Below, piece after piece: positions 16,664-25,145 of a DNA stretch of 42,184 nt. The translations under genes were made by a program, and so were the position numbers. The stretch is taken from positions 1 to 42,184 of the forward strand of contig JBCDKT010000034.1 in the NCBI GenBank assembly GCA_038746285.1, given 5' to 3'. Under the pieces are notes generated by a model, which did no database searches, was not told the DNA's origin, and was given only the letters and a program-made list of their open reading frames with translations. The DNA comes from Bacteroidota bacterium. Its GTDB lineage: Bacteria > Bacteroidota > Rhodothermia > Rhodothermales > JANQRZ01. How positions within the stretch are numbered: the first letter of the stretch is position 1; each line of letters begins with the position of its first letter.

Positions 16664-19143
16664 ACATCTCCACCAACTGGCTCGCGGACTACGTCGAGCA
16701 CGACCTCGCGCCCGACGACCTCGCCGAGGCGCTGACGATGCTCGGCCTGGAGGTCGAGTCCGTCGAGACGCACGGGCGCGATCTAGGGGGCGTCGTCGTC
16801 GGGCACGTCCTCTACACGCAGCAGCACCCGAACGCCGACCGGCTGCGGTTGTGCGAGGTGGACCTCGGCCCGGAACACAGTGCCGACGGGTCGCCCGTGC
16901 AGATCGTCTGCGGCGCGCCGAACGTGGCGACCGGGCAGAAGGTGCCCGTGGCGACGGTCGGGACGACGCTGATGCTGCCGTCGCGGAAGACGGGCGAGCT
17001 GGAGCCGGTGACGCTCAAAAAAGCCAAGCTGCGCGGCGAAGAGTCCAACGGCATGATCTGCGCCGAGGACGAACTCGGCCTCGGGACCGACCACGACGGG
17101 ATCCTGGTGCTCGACGCCGACGCACCCGCTGGGCAGCCCTTCGCCGACTACCTCGCCGAGCGAGGCCGGACGGCGAGCGACGCGGTACTCGACGTTGCCA
17201 TCACCCCGAACCGGCCCGATGCCGTCAGTCACATCGGCGTGGCACGCGACGTGGCGGCGGTGACCGAGGGCAGCCTGACTAAGCCCGAGGTCGAGATTCC
17301 GGCACCGGGCGGCGAGGCGGCCGAGGCGTTCGCGGTCGAGATCGAGGCCCCAGAGGTGTGCCACCGCTACGTCGGGATGCTGGTGCGCGGGGTGACGGTC
17401 GACGAGTCGTCGGACTGGCTCAAGGCGCGGCTCGAAGCCGTCGGCCTCCGCCCGCGCAACAACGTGGTCGACGCCACCAACTACGTCATGCACGAGGTCG
17501 GGCAGCCGCTCCACGCCTTCGACTTCCAGACCCTCGCCGGGGCGAAGATCGTCGTCCGGCAGACCGAGGGCGAGGCGACGTTCACCACGCTCGACGACGC
17601 CGAGCGCACGCTCCCCGCCGGGACGCTGATGATCTGCGACGCCGAGCGGCCGGTCGCGATCGCGGGCGTGATGGGCGGCCAGAACTCCGAGGTCTCGGAC
17701 GCCACGACCGACGTGCTGATCGAGAGCGCCTACTTCGACCCGACCTCGGTCCGCACGACGGCGAAAGCGCTCGGGATGCAGACCGACGCGTCGTACCGCT
17801 TCGAGCGCGGCGTGGACCCGGCCGGGCAAGCGTGGGCCGCCGCCCGCGCCGCTGAACTGATCCGCGACCTTGCGGGCGGCACGATTGTCCCCGGCAGCGT
17901 GGACGCGCACCCGGTTCCGCCCGAGCCGCGCGAGGTGACGCTACGCCCGTCGCGCCTCACCCGCCTCCTCGGGGTCGAGATTCCGACCGGCGAGGTCAAG
18001 CGCCTCCTCACCGCCATCGGGTTCCAGATCGAAGACGCCGGCGCCAACCTCAAGGCGACCGTGCCGACCTTCCGCCCGGACGTGGAGCGCGAGATTGACG
18101 TGATCGAGGAGGTAGCCCGGCTGTGGGGCTTCGACCGGGTGCCGACGCCGGGCGGTGCCGTCGTACCCTACGCTCCGCCCCGCCCGGACCGGGCGGCGCA
18201 GCTCCGCGAGCGCGTCCGGCAGCACCTTGTCGGGCTCGGCTTCCGCGAGGTCTACACCAACAGCCTCATCCCCGCCCCGACGGCCGCGGCGTTCGCCGAT
18301 GTCGAACTCGTAGGCGTCGAGATGGACCCGGTGGAGACGGTCAACGCGATCAGCCGAGAGATGAACGCGCTCCGCCCGAGCCTCCTCCCCGGCCTGCTCG
18401 GGGCGATGGCCTACAACCAGAACCGCGACGCGGGCGCGCTCCGCTTCTTCGAGTTCGGGCACGTCTACGGTCGCACCGATAGTCCGGCGAACGTGATCGA
18501 AGGCTACCACGAGCACACGGCGCTGATCCTCGGGATGAGCGGTCCCGCCCAGGTCAGCGGGGCGGACCAGGACGAGCGCGGCGTCGACTTCTTCGACCTC
18601 AAGGGGGTGGTGCAGCACCTGCTCCGCTCGCTCGGGATCGAGGACACAGGCGAGGTCGCCGGGCCCGAGGCCAACGAGCGGACGGCCTACCGGCTGTTTC
18701 TCGACTACGCCGGGCAGCGCCTCGGCGTGCTCGCCCGTACGTCGGACGCGCTCGGCGAGGCCTCGGACCTGCAGGAGACGGTCTACTTCGCCGAACTAAA
18801 CTGGAATGCCCTCGCCGGGCTTCTCACCGCCAGACCTGCGACGCGCTACGCGCCGATCTCCCGCGCGCCCGCCGTGGACCGCGACCTCGCCGTGATCGTC
18901 GAGCAGTCCGCGCCGGTCGGCCCCCTCCTCGCGACGATCCGCACGGCCGGCGGCGACCTCCTCCAGAGCGTCCGCGTCTTCGATCTCTACGAAGGCGACC
19001 GCATCGAGGCTGGCAAAAAGAGCGTCGCCTTCGCGCTCCGCTTCGGGGCCGACAAGACGCTGACAGACAAGGTGGTCGACAAGCGCGTCCGGGCTATCGT
19101 CGACCGCCTCGGGCGCGAGCACGGCGCGGAGCTACGTGGGTAG
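16660..19143 (+). CDS. pheT: phenylalanyl-tRNA synthetase beta subunit
   Basis: An 827-residue beta subunit of PheRS. It begins with the tRNA-binding/EMAP-like domain (NISTNWLADYV, then about 40-155 with GAPN and KKAKLRGEESNGMICAEDE, the latter being two typical segments), then the B3/B4 editing domain (RPDAVSHIGVARDVAA; NNVVDATNYVMHE; GQPLHAFD), the B5 domain, the catalytic-like fold (EVYTNSLI, LRPSLLPGLL) and the C-terminal anticodon-binding domain (FDLYEGDRIEAGKKSVAF). Full length for the family. The ATG overlaps the stop of the preceding small gene by 4 nt. Confidence 0.96.
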   Translation: MNISTNWLADYVEHDLAPDDLAEALTMLGLEVESVETHGRDLGGVVVGHVLYTQQHPNADRLRLCEVDLGPEHSADGSPVQIVCGAPNVATGQKVPVATVGTTLMLPSRKTGELEPVTLKKAKLRGEESNGMICAEDELGLGTDHDGILVLDADAPAGQPFADYLAERGRTASDAVLDVAITPNRPDAVSHIGVARDVAAVTEGSLTKPEVEIPAPGGEAAEAFAVEIEAPEVCHRYVGMLVRGVTVDESSDWLKARLEAVGLRPRNNVVDATNYVMHEVGQPLHAFDFQTLAGAKIVVRQTEGEATFTTLDDAERTLPAGTLMICDAERPVAIAGVMGGQNSEVSDATTDVLIESAYFDPTSVRTTAKALGMQTDASYRFERGVDPAGQAWAAARAAELIRDLAGGTIVPGSVDAHPVPPEPREVTLRPSRLTRLLGVEIPTGEVKRLLTAIGFQIEDAGANLKATVPTFRPDVEREIDVIEEVARLWGFDRVPTPGGAVVPYAPPRPDRAAQLRERVRQHLVGLGFREVYTNSLIPAPTAAAFADVELVGVEMDPVETVNAISREMNALRPSLLPGLLGAMAYNQNRDAGALRFFEFGHVYGRTDSPANVIEGYHEHTALILGMSGPAQVSGADQDERGVDFFDLKGVVQHLLRSLGIEDTGEVAGPEANERTAYRLFLDYAGQRLGVLARTSDALGEASDLQETVYFAELNWNALAGLLTARPATRYAPISRAPAVDRDLAVIVEQSAPVGPLLATIRTAGGDLLQSVRVFDLYEGDRIEAGKKSVAFALRFGADKTLTDKVVDKRVRAIVDRLGREHGAELRG

Positions 19144-19162
19144 GGCCGGGAGTTTTTCGGCG

Positions 19163-19295
19163 TGGATGGGAAGGAGGGCGAGGAGGGAATAAGCGTTGGT
19201 GCGAAGCGCGATGGCCTCGGTAGCTTTCTTGGCTTTGCATTCCACACCCTCCACACCCTCCACACCCTCCACACCCTCCACACCCTCCACACCCT
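19163..19295. repeat. paired inverted tandem arrays (9-bp units)
   Basis: Left array: three 9-mers of type AGGAGGGNN (19163-19189). Spacer: 52 bp (19190-19241). Right array: six perfect CCACACCCT copies (19242-19295). The right unit read on the other strand (GGAGGGTGT in another phase) resembles the left unit. The spacer stretch 19201-19243, containing CTCGGTAG, TTTCT and ATTCCA, is clearly related to the spacer of the element at 38 kb. It lies between pheT and the coiled-coil gene. Confidence 0.8.
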
Positions 19296-19324
19296 ATATT
19301 CCTGCCCCACCCTTTCCTGCCCCA

Positions 19325-19633
19325 ATGAGCACGCCTCCGCCTCCACCCGACGCCCCGAACCACGGCATCCGCGCCCTCGAAACCTTGCGCGAGCGGGTCA
19401 AGCGCGCAGCCGCCGAAATCGCGCGGCTGCGCAGCGAGAACGCCCGGCTCGCCAGCCGAGTTGGGGAGCTAGCCGACCTCGCGGGCGAAGCGGGCGGTGT
19501 CACGATCGAGGGCGAGCCGGCCGCGCTCCGCGAGCAGGTCGAGGACTTCATCGAGGCCATCGACCGGATGCTCGCCGAGCCGTCGCCCGGCGAGGCTGTG
19601 TCCGACCGTGCTCCCGGCGGCTCGCCCGACTAA
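19325..19633 (+). CDS. small coiled-coil protein next to zapA (ZapB-like by context)
   Basis: A 102-residue protein with a Pro-rich start and a predicted coiled coil at about 16-55 (LETLRERVKRAAAEIARLRS, ENARLASRVGELADL), followed by an acidic tail. The ATG at 19325 is preferred; a longer frame upstream would be encoded by the 9-bp tandem array (Ser-Thr-Pro repeats). It precedes zapA by 12 nt on the same strand. Size, coiled coil and position suggest a ZapB-like divisome partner, but this rests on context; the sequence alone shows only a coiled coil. Confidence 0.7.
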   Translation: MSTPPPPPDAPNHGIRALETLRERVKRAAAEIARLRSENARLASRVGELADLAGEAGGVTIEGEPAALREQVEDFIEAIDRMLAEPSPGEAVSDRAPGGSPD

Positions 19634-19645
19634 CTACATCGCTCC

Positions 19646-19936
19646 ATGTCCCAGACCTCGCTCCGCGTCGAAATCCTCGGGCACGAGTACCCGCTGCGCG
19701 TCGACGAAGCCGACGCGGCCCTCACCCGCGAGGTCGCCGCCTACGTCGACGAGCGGATGCACGCTTTCCGCAACGAGGTCCCCGGCGTCTCCGACATGAC
19801 CCACGCCGTGCTGAGCGCCCTCGCGATTGCCGAGGAACTGCACCTCGCCTGGGGCGAGCTCGAGCGGCTCCGCACCGCTGTCGGTGCCGACGCCGACGCG
19901 CTCGCAGAACGTCTCGACGAAGCGCTGGCCGGCTAG
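19646..19936 (+). CDS. zapA: cell division protein ZapA
   Basis: A 96-residue ZapA: N-terminal beta-strand domain (LRVEILGHEYPLRV), the helical segment with YVDERMHAFRNEV, and a C-terminal coiled coil (ALAIAEELHLAWGELERLR). ZapA crosslinks FtsZ filaments at the division ring. It follows the coiled-coil gene closely and precedes a structured non-coding stretch and rny, an order that elsewhere includes the 6S RNA gene. Confidence 0.88.
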   Translation: MSQTSLRVEILGHEYPLRVDEADAALTREVAAYVDERMHAFRNEVPGVSDMTHAVLSALAIAEELHLAWGELERLRTAVGADADALAERLDEALAG

Positions 19937-20086
19937 GCGGCTTTCAACGAATCCAAAAAGAGGTGCCGGAACTCAGGGGCGCGCTTGCTCGATATAAGGC
20001 CCGTGCTTCTCGCTGCGCAGGCCGAGGATTCGGAGCGTGGCGAGGCGACACCCCATCACCGGTCTGCAGCTCCTGTTAAAGAAGCC

Positions 20087-20117
20087 TTACACCGCGTAAA
20101 ATGGGAGCCTATCTTCG
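20087..20117 (+). promoter_or_regulatory. promoter of the zapA-rny intergenic ncRNA
   Basis: TTA at 20087-20089, a 20-bp spacer and TATCTTCG at 20110-20117 give a Bacteroidota-like layout with start near 20123. The upstream part of the gap (19937-20083) has no gene or motif I recognise. Confidence 0.4.
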
Positions 20118-20122
20118 GGTTT

Positions 20123-20327
20123 GACCTCCAGGCCTCACACCGGCACCCGCCGGTGCTTCGGCGCTCAGCGCCGGAGCGGTGGAAGGAGCGAGAGTCCGAG
20201 CGGCACCCACTGTGTCATGAAGAGGCTTCTTCATACACCGCGCTGTAGGCTGGTGTCCTTTTTCGGCGCGGTGCCCCTGCAGCGCCTGCGCTAGCGCCCC
20301 GGAAGTCAATGCATCCGGGGCGCTTTT
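20123..20327 (+). ncRNA. ssrS: structured RNA, 6S RNA candidate
   Basis: About 205 nt between zapA and rny, bounded by a predicted promoter and a strong terminator. It contains hairpins CACCGGC/GCCGGTG and CGGCGC/GCGCCG near 20140-20175, and a long-range pairing ACACCGG with CTGGTGT. No convincing protein is encoded. The size and the position next to zapA match 6S RNA, which binds housekeeping RNA polymerase and mimics an open promoter. The 6S secondary structure, with its central bubble, was not demonstrated by me, so the name rests on synteny; another ncRNA is possible. Confidence 0.4.
20293..20327 (+). terminator. strong intrinsic terminator before rny
   Basis: AGCGCCCCGG (20293-20302) pairs perfectly with CCGGGGCGCT (20315-20324), a 10-bp GC-rich stem with a 12-nt loop, followed by TTTTG. 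It ends 15 nt before the rny ATG, so it either ends the upstream ncRNA or also controls read-through into rny. Confidence 0.8.
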
Positions 20328-20342
20328 GTAGGTAACGCCCCC

Positions 20343-22037
20343 ATGCTCCCCTCTGCCCTCCTCCTGATTGTCGCCGTCCTCGTCGCCCTCAGCGTCGGGG
20401 TGGTGCTGGGGCGATGGGCGCGTGCGGGGTGGGTGGGGAAACGGCTCGACGAGGCGACGCGCGAGGCCGAAGCGCTCATCGAGAAGGCGCGGCAGGAAGC
20501 CGACGCGTTCCGGCAGCAGCACGTCGTGGTAGTCCGCGAGGCGCTGGAGGCCGAGCGGCAGCGGCTCGACGCGGAGACGGCGGAGCAGCAGGCCAGGCAC
20601 CAGCGCCTCCGCCACAAGCTGGACGTCCGGCAGGAGAAGCTGGCGCGCCGGGCCAAGCGTAGTGCCAAGCGCGAGGCAGCAGCCAAAAAAGCCCTCGACG
20701 CCGCGGAGGCTCTCCAGGCCGAGGCCGAGCGCCGCCGGGCCGAGGCCGAGGAGCTGCGCGCGAGCGTGCAGAAGCTCGCCGGCTCGATTGGCAGCCGGCA
20801 GCAGGCCCTCGCGGCGCGCGAGCAGGACGTGGACGAGCTCGAAGAAACCCTCGCCGCGAAGCACAACCGCCTCGACCGGCTCATCGGCGAGCACGTCCGC
20901 AAGCTCGAGAGCGTCACCGGCATCTCGAAGCAAGAAGCCCTCGACCGGCTCGTCGAGGAGCTGGAGAACGAAGCCAAGCTCGAAGCCTCCGCCGCCATCA
21001 AGGAGATCCGCGACGAGGCCCGGATGACGGCCAACCGCGAGGCGCGCAAGGTCGTCCTGACGGCGATCCAGCGGACCGCCGCCAACCACGCCGTCGAGCA
21101 CACCGTCTCGCTCGTCCAGATCCAGAGCGACGACATGAAGGGGCGCATCATCGGGCGCGAGGGGCGCAACATCCGGGCGTTCGAGGCCGCCACCGGCATC
21201 GAGGTGATCGTGGACGAGACGCCCGAGGCCGTGCTCCTCTCCGGGTTCGACCCCGTCCGCCGCGAGGTCGCCCGGCTCTCGATGGTCCGGCTCGTGCAGG
21301 ACGGCCGCATCCACCCGGCGCGCATCGAGGAGGTCGTGGACAAAGCGCGGAGCGAGATCGAGGACGAGGTCATCGAGGCAGGCGAAAAAGCAGCCATCGA
21401 ACTCGGGCTCCACGGCCTCCACGCCGAGCTCGTCCGGCTCGTCGGGCGGATGAAGTACCGCTTCAGCTACGGCCAGAACCTGCTCGCGCACTCGGTCGAG
21501 GTCGCCCAGCTCGCCTCGCTCATGGCGGCCGAGCTCGACCTCGACCCGCGCAAGGCGCGCCGCGCCGGGCTGCTCCACGACATCGGCAAGGTGATCGACG
21601 GCGAACTCGAGAGTCCGCACGCGATCGTCGGGATGGAGCTGGCGCAGCGCTACAAGGAGCACCCCGAGGTCTGCAACGCCGTCGGGGCGCACCACGACGA
21701 GATCGAGATGACGACGCCGCTCGCCCCGATTGTGCAGGCCGCCGACGCCATCAGCGGGGCGCGGCCCGGGGCGCGGCGCGAAGGGCTCGACCACTACATC
21801 CAGCGGATCAACGCGCTCGAAGACCTCGCCGCTGGCTTCGACGGCGTCCAGCGGACCTACGCCATCCAGGCCGGACGTGAAGTCCGCGTCATCGTCAACC
21901 ACGACGTCGTCTCCGACGCCCGAGCTAGCCAGCTCGCGCGCGACATCTCGAAGAAGATCGAGCACGACCTGCACTACCCGGGCCAGGTCAAGGTGACCGT
22001 GATCCGCGAGGTCCGCAGCATCGCCTACGCGAAGTAG
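20343..22037 (+). CDS. rny: ribonuclease Y
   Basis: A 564-residue membrane-anchored endoribonuclease that begins mRNA decay. Domains in order: one N-terminal membrane segment (about 4-23); a long charged coiled coil (about 30-235); a KH RNA-binding domain with [10 protein letters not shown] (267-276); and an HD phosphohydrolase domain with the metal-binding HD at 412-413 (AGLLHDIGK) and HHDE further on. The C-terminal region has the conserved REVRxIAYAK end. Length and architecture are normal for RNase Y. Confidence 0.96.
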   Translation: MLPSALLLIVAVLVALSVGVVLGRWARAGWVGKRLDEATREAEALIEKARQEADAFRQQHVVVVREALEAERQRLDAETAEQQARHQRLRHKLDVRQEKLARRAKRSAKREAAAKKALDAAEALQAEAERRRAEAEELRASVQKLAGSIGSRQQALAAREQDVDELEETLAAKHNRLDRLIGEHVRKLESVTGISKQEALDRLVEELENEAKLEASAAIKEIRDEARMTANREARKVVLTAIQRTAANHAVEHTVSLVQIQSDDMKGRIIGREGRNIRAFEAATGIEVIVDETPEAVLLSGFDPVRREVARLSMVRLVQDGRIHPARIEEVVDKARSEIEDEVIEAGEKAAIELGLHGLHAELVRLVGRMKYRFSYGQNLLAHSVEVAQLASLMAAELDLDPRKARRAGLLHDIGKVIDGELESPHAIVGMELAQRYKEHPEVCNAVGAHHDEIEMTTPLAPIVQAADAISGARPGARREGLDHYIQRINALEDLAAGFDGVQRTYAIQAGREVRVIVNHDVVSDARASQLARDISKKIEHDLHYPGQVKVTVIREVRSIAYAK

Positions 22038-22136
22038 GCTGCATCGGGCGTCCAGAGCAAAAAACGGTGAACCCGGGTCTCCAGCGCCGCTTACGTGTAT
22101 GCTAAACGTCCTCTGTTTCACTAGCCCCTGCCGAGC

Positions 22137-24644
22137 ATGATTGGGACCGTTGGGAGCCTGCTGATTCTGATTGCCCTCGTCGCGACGATCGTCTCCGGCG
22201 TGGCCTACGTCCAGGCTATGCGCGTGCCGGACGAGGCCGCCTGGTGGAAGCGGATCGGGCGCGGCGCGTGGTTCGTGATGGTCGGCGGCAGCCTCACCGC
22301 GTTCGGGCTGCTGGTGTACCTCTTCGCGACGCACCAGTACCAGTACGCCTACGTCTACTCGAACTCCGGCAACGACCTCCCGACCTACTTCACGATTGCA
22401 GCGACATGGGCCGGGCAGGAGGGCTCGTTCCTGCTCTGGATCGCTTTCAACGCGCTCCTCGGGGTCGCCCTCGTCCGGTGGGGGTCGCGCGCGTCGACGG
22501 GCCGCGACGCAGAGCTGAGGCGGACGTTCGAGCCGCCGGTGCTTGCCGTGTTCGCGCTCGGGCAGGCATTCCTGCTCTCGATGGTGGTCGGCCTCAAGCT
22601 CGGCGGACTCGAGATCGGGGCCTCGCCGTTCCAGACGCTCGCGGCGAAGTTCCCCGAGGCGCCCGTGCTCCAGGTCGCGGGCTACGTCCCGCCCGACGGC
22701 AACGGCCTCAACGACCTCCTCCAGAACTACTGGATGACGATCCACCCGCCGACGCTCTTCGTCGGGTTCGCGTCGATGATGGTGCCGTTCGCCTTCGCCG
22801 TGGCGGCGCTCTGGACGCGGCAGTACACGCAGTGGGTCAAGCCCGCGCTGCCGTGGACGCTCTTCGCCAACCTCGTGCTCGGCGTCGGGATCGTGATGGG
22901 GGGCTACTGGGCGTACGTTACACTTTCGTTCGGCGGCTACTGGGCGTGGGACCCGGTCGAGAACTCGAGCCTCGTCCCGTGGCTCTTCGGGATCGCCGCG
23001 ATCCACTCGATGATCGTGCAGAAGCGGAGCGCGGCCGGGCACAAGAGCGCGCTCATCCTGAGCATCGCCGCGTTCATGTTCGTCGTCTACTCGACCTTCC
23101 TCACGCGCTCCGGCATTCTGGGCGACGTGAGCGTCCACTCGTTCGTCGACCTCGGGCTCTACAACCAACTGCTGATCTGGATCGTGACGATGGGGGTGGT
23201 CGGGTTCGGCCTCTTCGCCTACCGCTACCGCGAACTGCCCGCGCCGCAGCGACCGCCGGCCACGCTCAGCCGCGAGTCGATGATCTTCACCGGCGCGCTG
23301 ACGCTATGCCTGATGGGCCTCGTCATCATCGTCGGGACGAGCGCGCCGATCCTGGGGCGCATCTTCCGCGACAACCCGGCCGGCGTGGCGATCTCGTTTT
23401 ACAACAACTGGACGCTCCCGCTCGCGGTCATCACGGCGAGCCTCGCCGGGCTGGGGCAGCTCTTCTGGTGGAAGAAGATGACGGTCGAGAACGTGAACCG
23501 GGCCCTCCTCCGGCCCCTCGCGCTGACGGTCGTCTCGACGGCCGCCGTGATCGTCCTGACCCCGTTCGTCCCGGTGACGACGAGCGCGCCTCCGCTCATG
23601 GCGGCGGAGTCGGTGGAGGCCATCGAGGCCGGCCTCGGCGGCGGCCTGGAGGCGTTCTGGGCGAGCTACGGGCAGAGCCTGATGCTGCTGCTCCTGCTCT
23701 TCGCGTCGTTCTTCGCCTTCTACGGCAACGGGTCCGTGCTGTGGCGCATCGCGCGCGGCAACCTCAAGCTCGCCGGCGGCTCGGTCACCCACGTCGGCTT
23801 CGCCCTCATGCTGCTCGGCATCTTCTCGTCCTCCATCTTTAACAACCCGCTCACCGACGGCCATGGGGCCGACCTCCGCGGCGACCGCGACAACTTCATC
23901 CTCCAGCTCGGCCAGGAGAAGACCGTCGAGGGCTGGACCGTCGGCTACGAGGGCAAGTACTTCAACGACCGGGGCCGCATGGTCTACGCGCTCGACGTGG
24001 CCGCGCCGACTGGGCGGACGTTCACGACCGCGAACGTAGTCTACCAGTCCGACTCCGAGCAGTGGATCCAGCAGCCGCACGTCGAGAAGTTTGTCGACGA
24101 GGACCTCTACATCGCCATCTACCCGAGCGCGATGATGGGCGGCGGGCAGAACCAGAGCGCCCCCGGCGAACTCCTCCTCCGCCGGGGCGAGACCGCCCCG
24201 CTCGACGGCGGCGCCTACACCGTCGAGTTCACCGAGTACCAGCTCGACCCCGAGGTCACCGACCTCCCCGCCGACTCGCTCGACCTCGCGGTCGGGGCGG
24301 TCCTGAGCGTCACCAACACCGCGACGGGCGAGACCGAGACCGTGCGCCCGGTCTACGTGATCCGCACGGACCGGAGCCAGACGTTTGCCCCCGTCCGCAT
24401 TCCGGACTGGAACCTCGGCTTCGCCTTCACCGGCATGCAGGTCGACAACGACGCGGTGCAGATCGTCGTCGAAGGCGCGCGAACGGTGCCGGAGGACTGG
24501 GTGGTGGTGCAGGCCTACCGCAAGCCGTTCATCAGCCTCCTCTGGCTCGGGACGATCGTCCTCGGCGTCGGCTTCGTGCTCTCGATCGTCCGCCGCGTCC
24601 GGGAGCAGAAGTCTACCGCCTCTCAACAGCGCGAGGCGAGCTAG
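22137..24644 (+). CDS. ccmF: CcmF-type cytochrome c haem lyase
   Basis: An 835-residue polytopic membrane protein of the CcmF/NrfE family, which attaches haem to apocytochrome c on the periplasmic side. The haem-handling WWD motif is present as GGYWAWDPVENSSLVPWL, and further conserved stretches include WAGQEGSFLLW and THPPTLFxG-like (here IHPPTLFVGF). About a dozen or more membrane segments are visible, and the last ~230 residues form a periplasmic domain before a final membrane span. It is longer than proteobacterial CcmF (about 650) because of that domain. Its 99-bp upstream gap has a weak promoter-like stretch. No other ccm genes are next to it. Confidence 0.88.
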   Translation: MIGTVGSLLILIALVATIVSGVAYVQAMRVPDEAAWWKRIGRGAWFVMVGGSLTAFGLLVYLFATHQYQYAYVYSNSGNDLPTYFTIAATWAGQEGSFLLWIAFNALLGVALVRWGSRASTGRDAELRRTFEPPVLAVFALGQAFLLSMVVGLKLGGLEIGASPFQTLAAKFPEAPVLQVAGYVPPDGNGLNDLLQNYWMTIHPPTLFVGFASMMVPFAFAVAALWTRQYTQWVKPALPWTLFANLVLGVGIVMGGYWAYVTLSFGGYWAWDPVENSSLVPWLFGIAAIHSMIVQKRSAAGHKSALILSIAAFMFVVYSTFLTRSGILGDVSVHSFVDLGLYNQLLIWIVTMGVVGFGLFAYRYRELPAPQRPPATLSRESMIFTGALTLCLMGLVIIVGTSAPILGRIFRDNPAGVAISFYNNWTLPLAVITASLAGLGQLFWWKKMTVENVNRALLRPLALTVVSTAAVIVLTPFVPVTTSAPPLMAAESVEAIEAGLGGGLEAFWASYGQSLMLLLLLFASFFAFYGNGSVLWRIARGNLKLAGGSVTHVGFALMLLGIFSSSIFNNPLTDGHGADLRGDRDNFILQLGQEKTVEGWTVGYEGKYFNDRGRMVYALDVAAPTGRTFTTANVVYQSDSEQWIQQPHVEKFVDEDLYIAIYPSAMMGGGQNQSAPGELLLRRGETAPLDGGAYTVEFTEYQLDPEVTDLPADSLDLAVGAVLSVTNTATGETETVRPVYVIRTDRSQTFAPVRIPDWNLGFAFTGMQVDNDAVQIVVEGARTVPEDWVVVQAYRKPFISLLWLGTIVLGVGFVLSIVRRVREQKSTASQQREAS

Positions 24645-24665
24645 TCCAACCCTCTCCAGCTTTCC

Positions 24666-24845
24666 ATGTCCGACCCTGTATTCTCCAGCGGCGCACTCAA
24701 GCAGGCGCTCAACGAGGCGCTGAGTGAAGCTATCGTCGCGGACGTGCTGGAAGACCTCGCCTTCGGCGAGGCAATGCGCGAGGGCGAGACGACCGACGAG
24801 GTCAGCCGAGAGCGGATCTTCGACCTGCTGGAGGGACGCTCTTGA
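24666..24845 (+). CDS. small antitoxin-like protein of a RelE/ParE-type pair
   Basis: A 59-residue acidic, helix-rich protein beginning MSDPVFSSGALKQALNE and ending in IFDLLEGRS. The length, acidity and position directly before a RelE-like gene suggest an antitoxin that binds and masks the toxin. No DNA-binding motif is evident, so autoregulation is not shown. It starts 21 nt after ccmF, and its stop (24843-24845) overlaps the toxin start by 3 nt, so the two were made as a coupled pair. Confidence 0.7.
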   Translation: MSDPVFSSGALKQALNEALSEAIVADVLEDLAFGEAMREGETTDEVSRERIFDLLEGRS

Positions 24846-25128
24846 ACGTCGTCTTCCGCGAGAGCTTCGAGCGCGACCTGAAGAAGCTCAAGGGCGACGC
24901 AAGGCTACTCGGCCGACTCCAGAAAGCTCTCGAGCAGATTGAGGATGCTGAAGCGCTCGGTACACTGGCGAACGTGGAGCGAATGCAGGGCTGGAGCGAA
25001 TGCAGGGCTGGAGCGACTACTATCGTCTCCGCATCGGTGACTACCGCCTTGGGCTGAAGCTGGAAGAGGAGACGGTGATCGTTCTATGCTTCCTCCACCA
25101 ACGCGACATCTACCGACGGTTCCGGTAG
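24842..25128 (+). pseudogene. RelE/ParE-type toxin, frameshifted by a 17-bp duplication
   Basis: The frame starts at TTG 24842 (FRESFERDLKKLKGDARLLG), typical of RelE/ParE mRNA interferase or gyrase toxins. At 24976-25009 a 17-bp unit (GGAGCGAATGCAGGGCT) is repeated exactly twice, followed by a 7-bp partial copy. The extra 17 bp shifts the frame and gives an early stop at 25055-25057 (71 residues). Removing one copy restores an 89-residue protein whose last part reads WSDYYRLRIGDYRLGLKLEE and then VIVLCFLHQRDIYRRFR, a proper RelE C-terminus, ending at 25126-25128. The toxin is thus inactivated, perhaps reversibly. Confidence 0.85.
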
Positions 25129-25145
25129 TCGGCAAGACGTGCCTG

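Noticed and set aside
19985-20248. Open frame of 87 codons between zapA and rny
   Set aside because: Composition and lack of motifs, plus hairpins and a terminator, favour a non-coding RNA.
20109-23168. 1019-residue open frame on the minus strand opposite rny and ccmF
   Set aside because: It is a mirror of two clear genes in GC-rich DNA; its product is low-complexity Arg/Asp/Val-rich without motifs.
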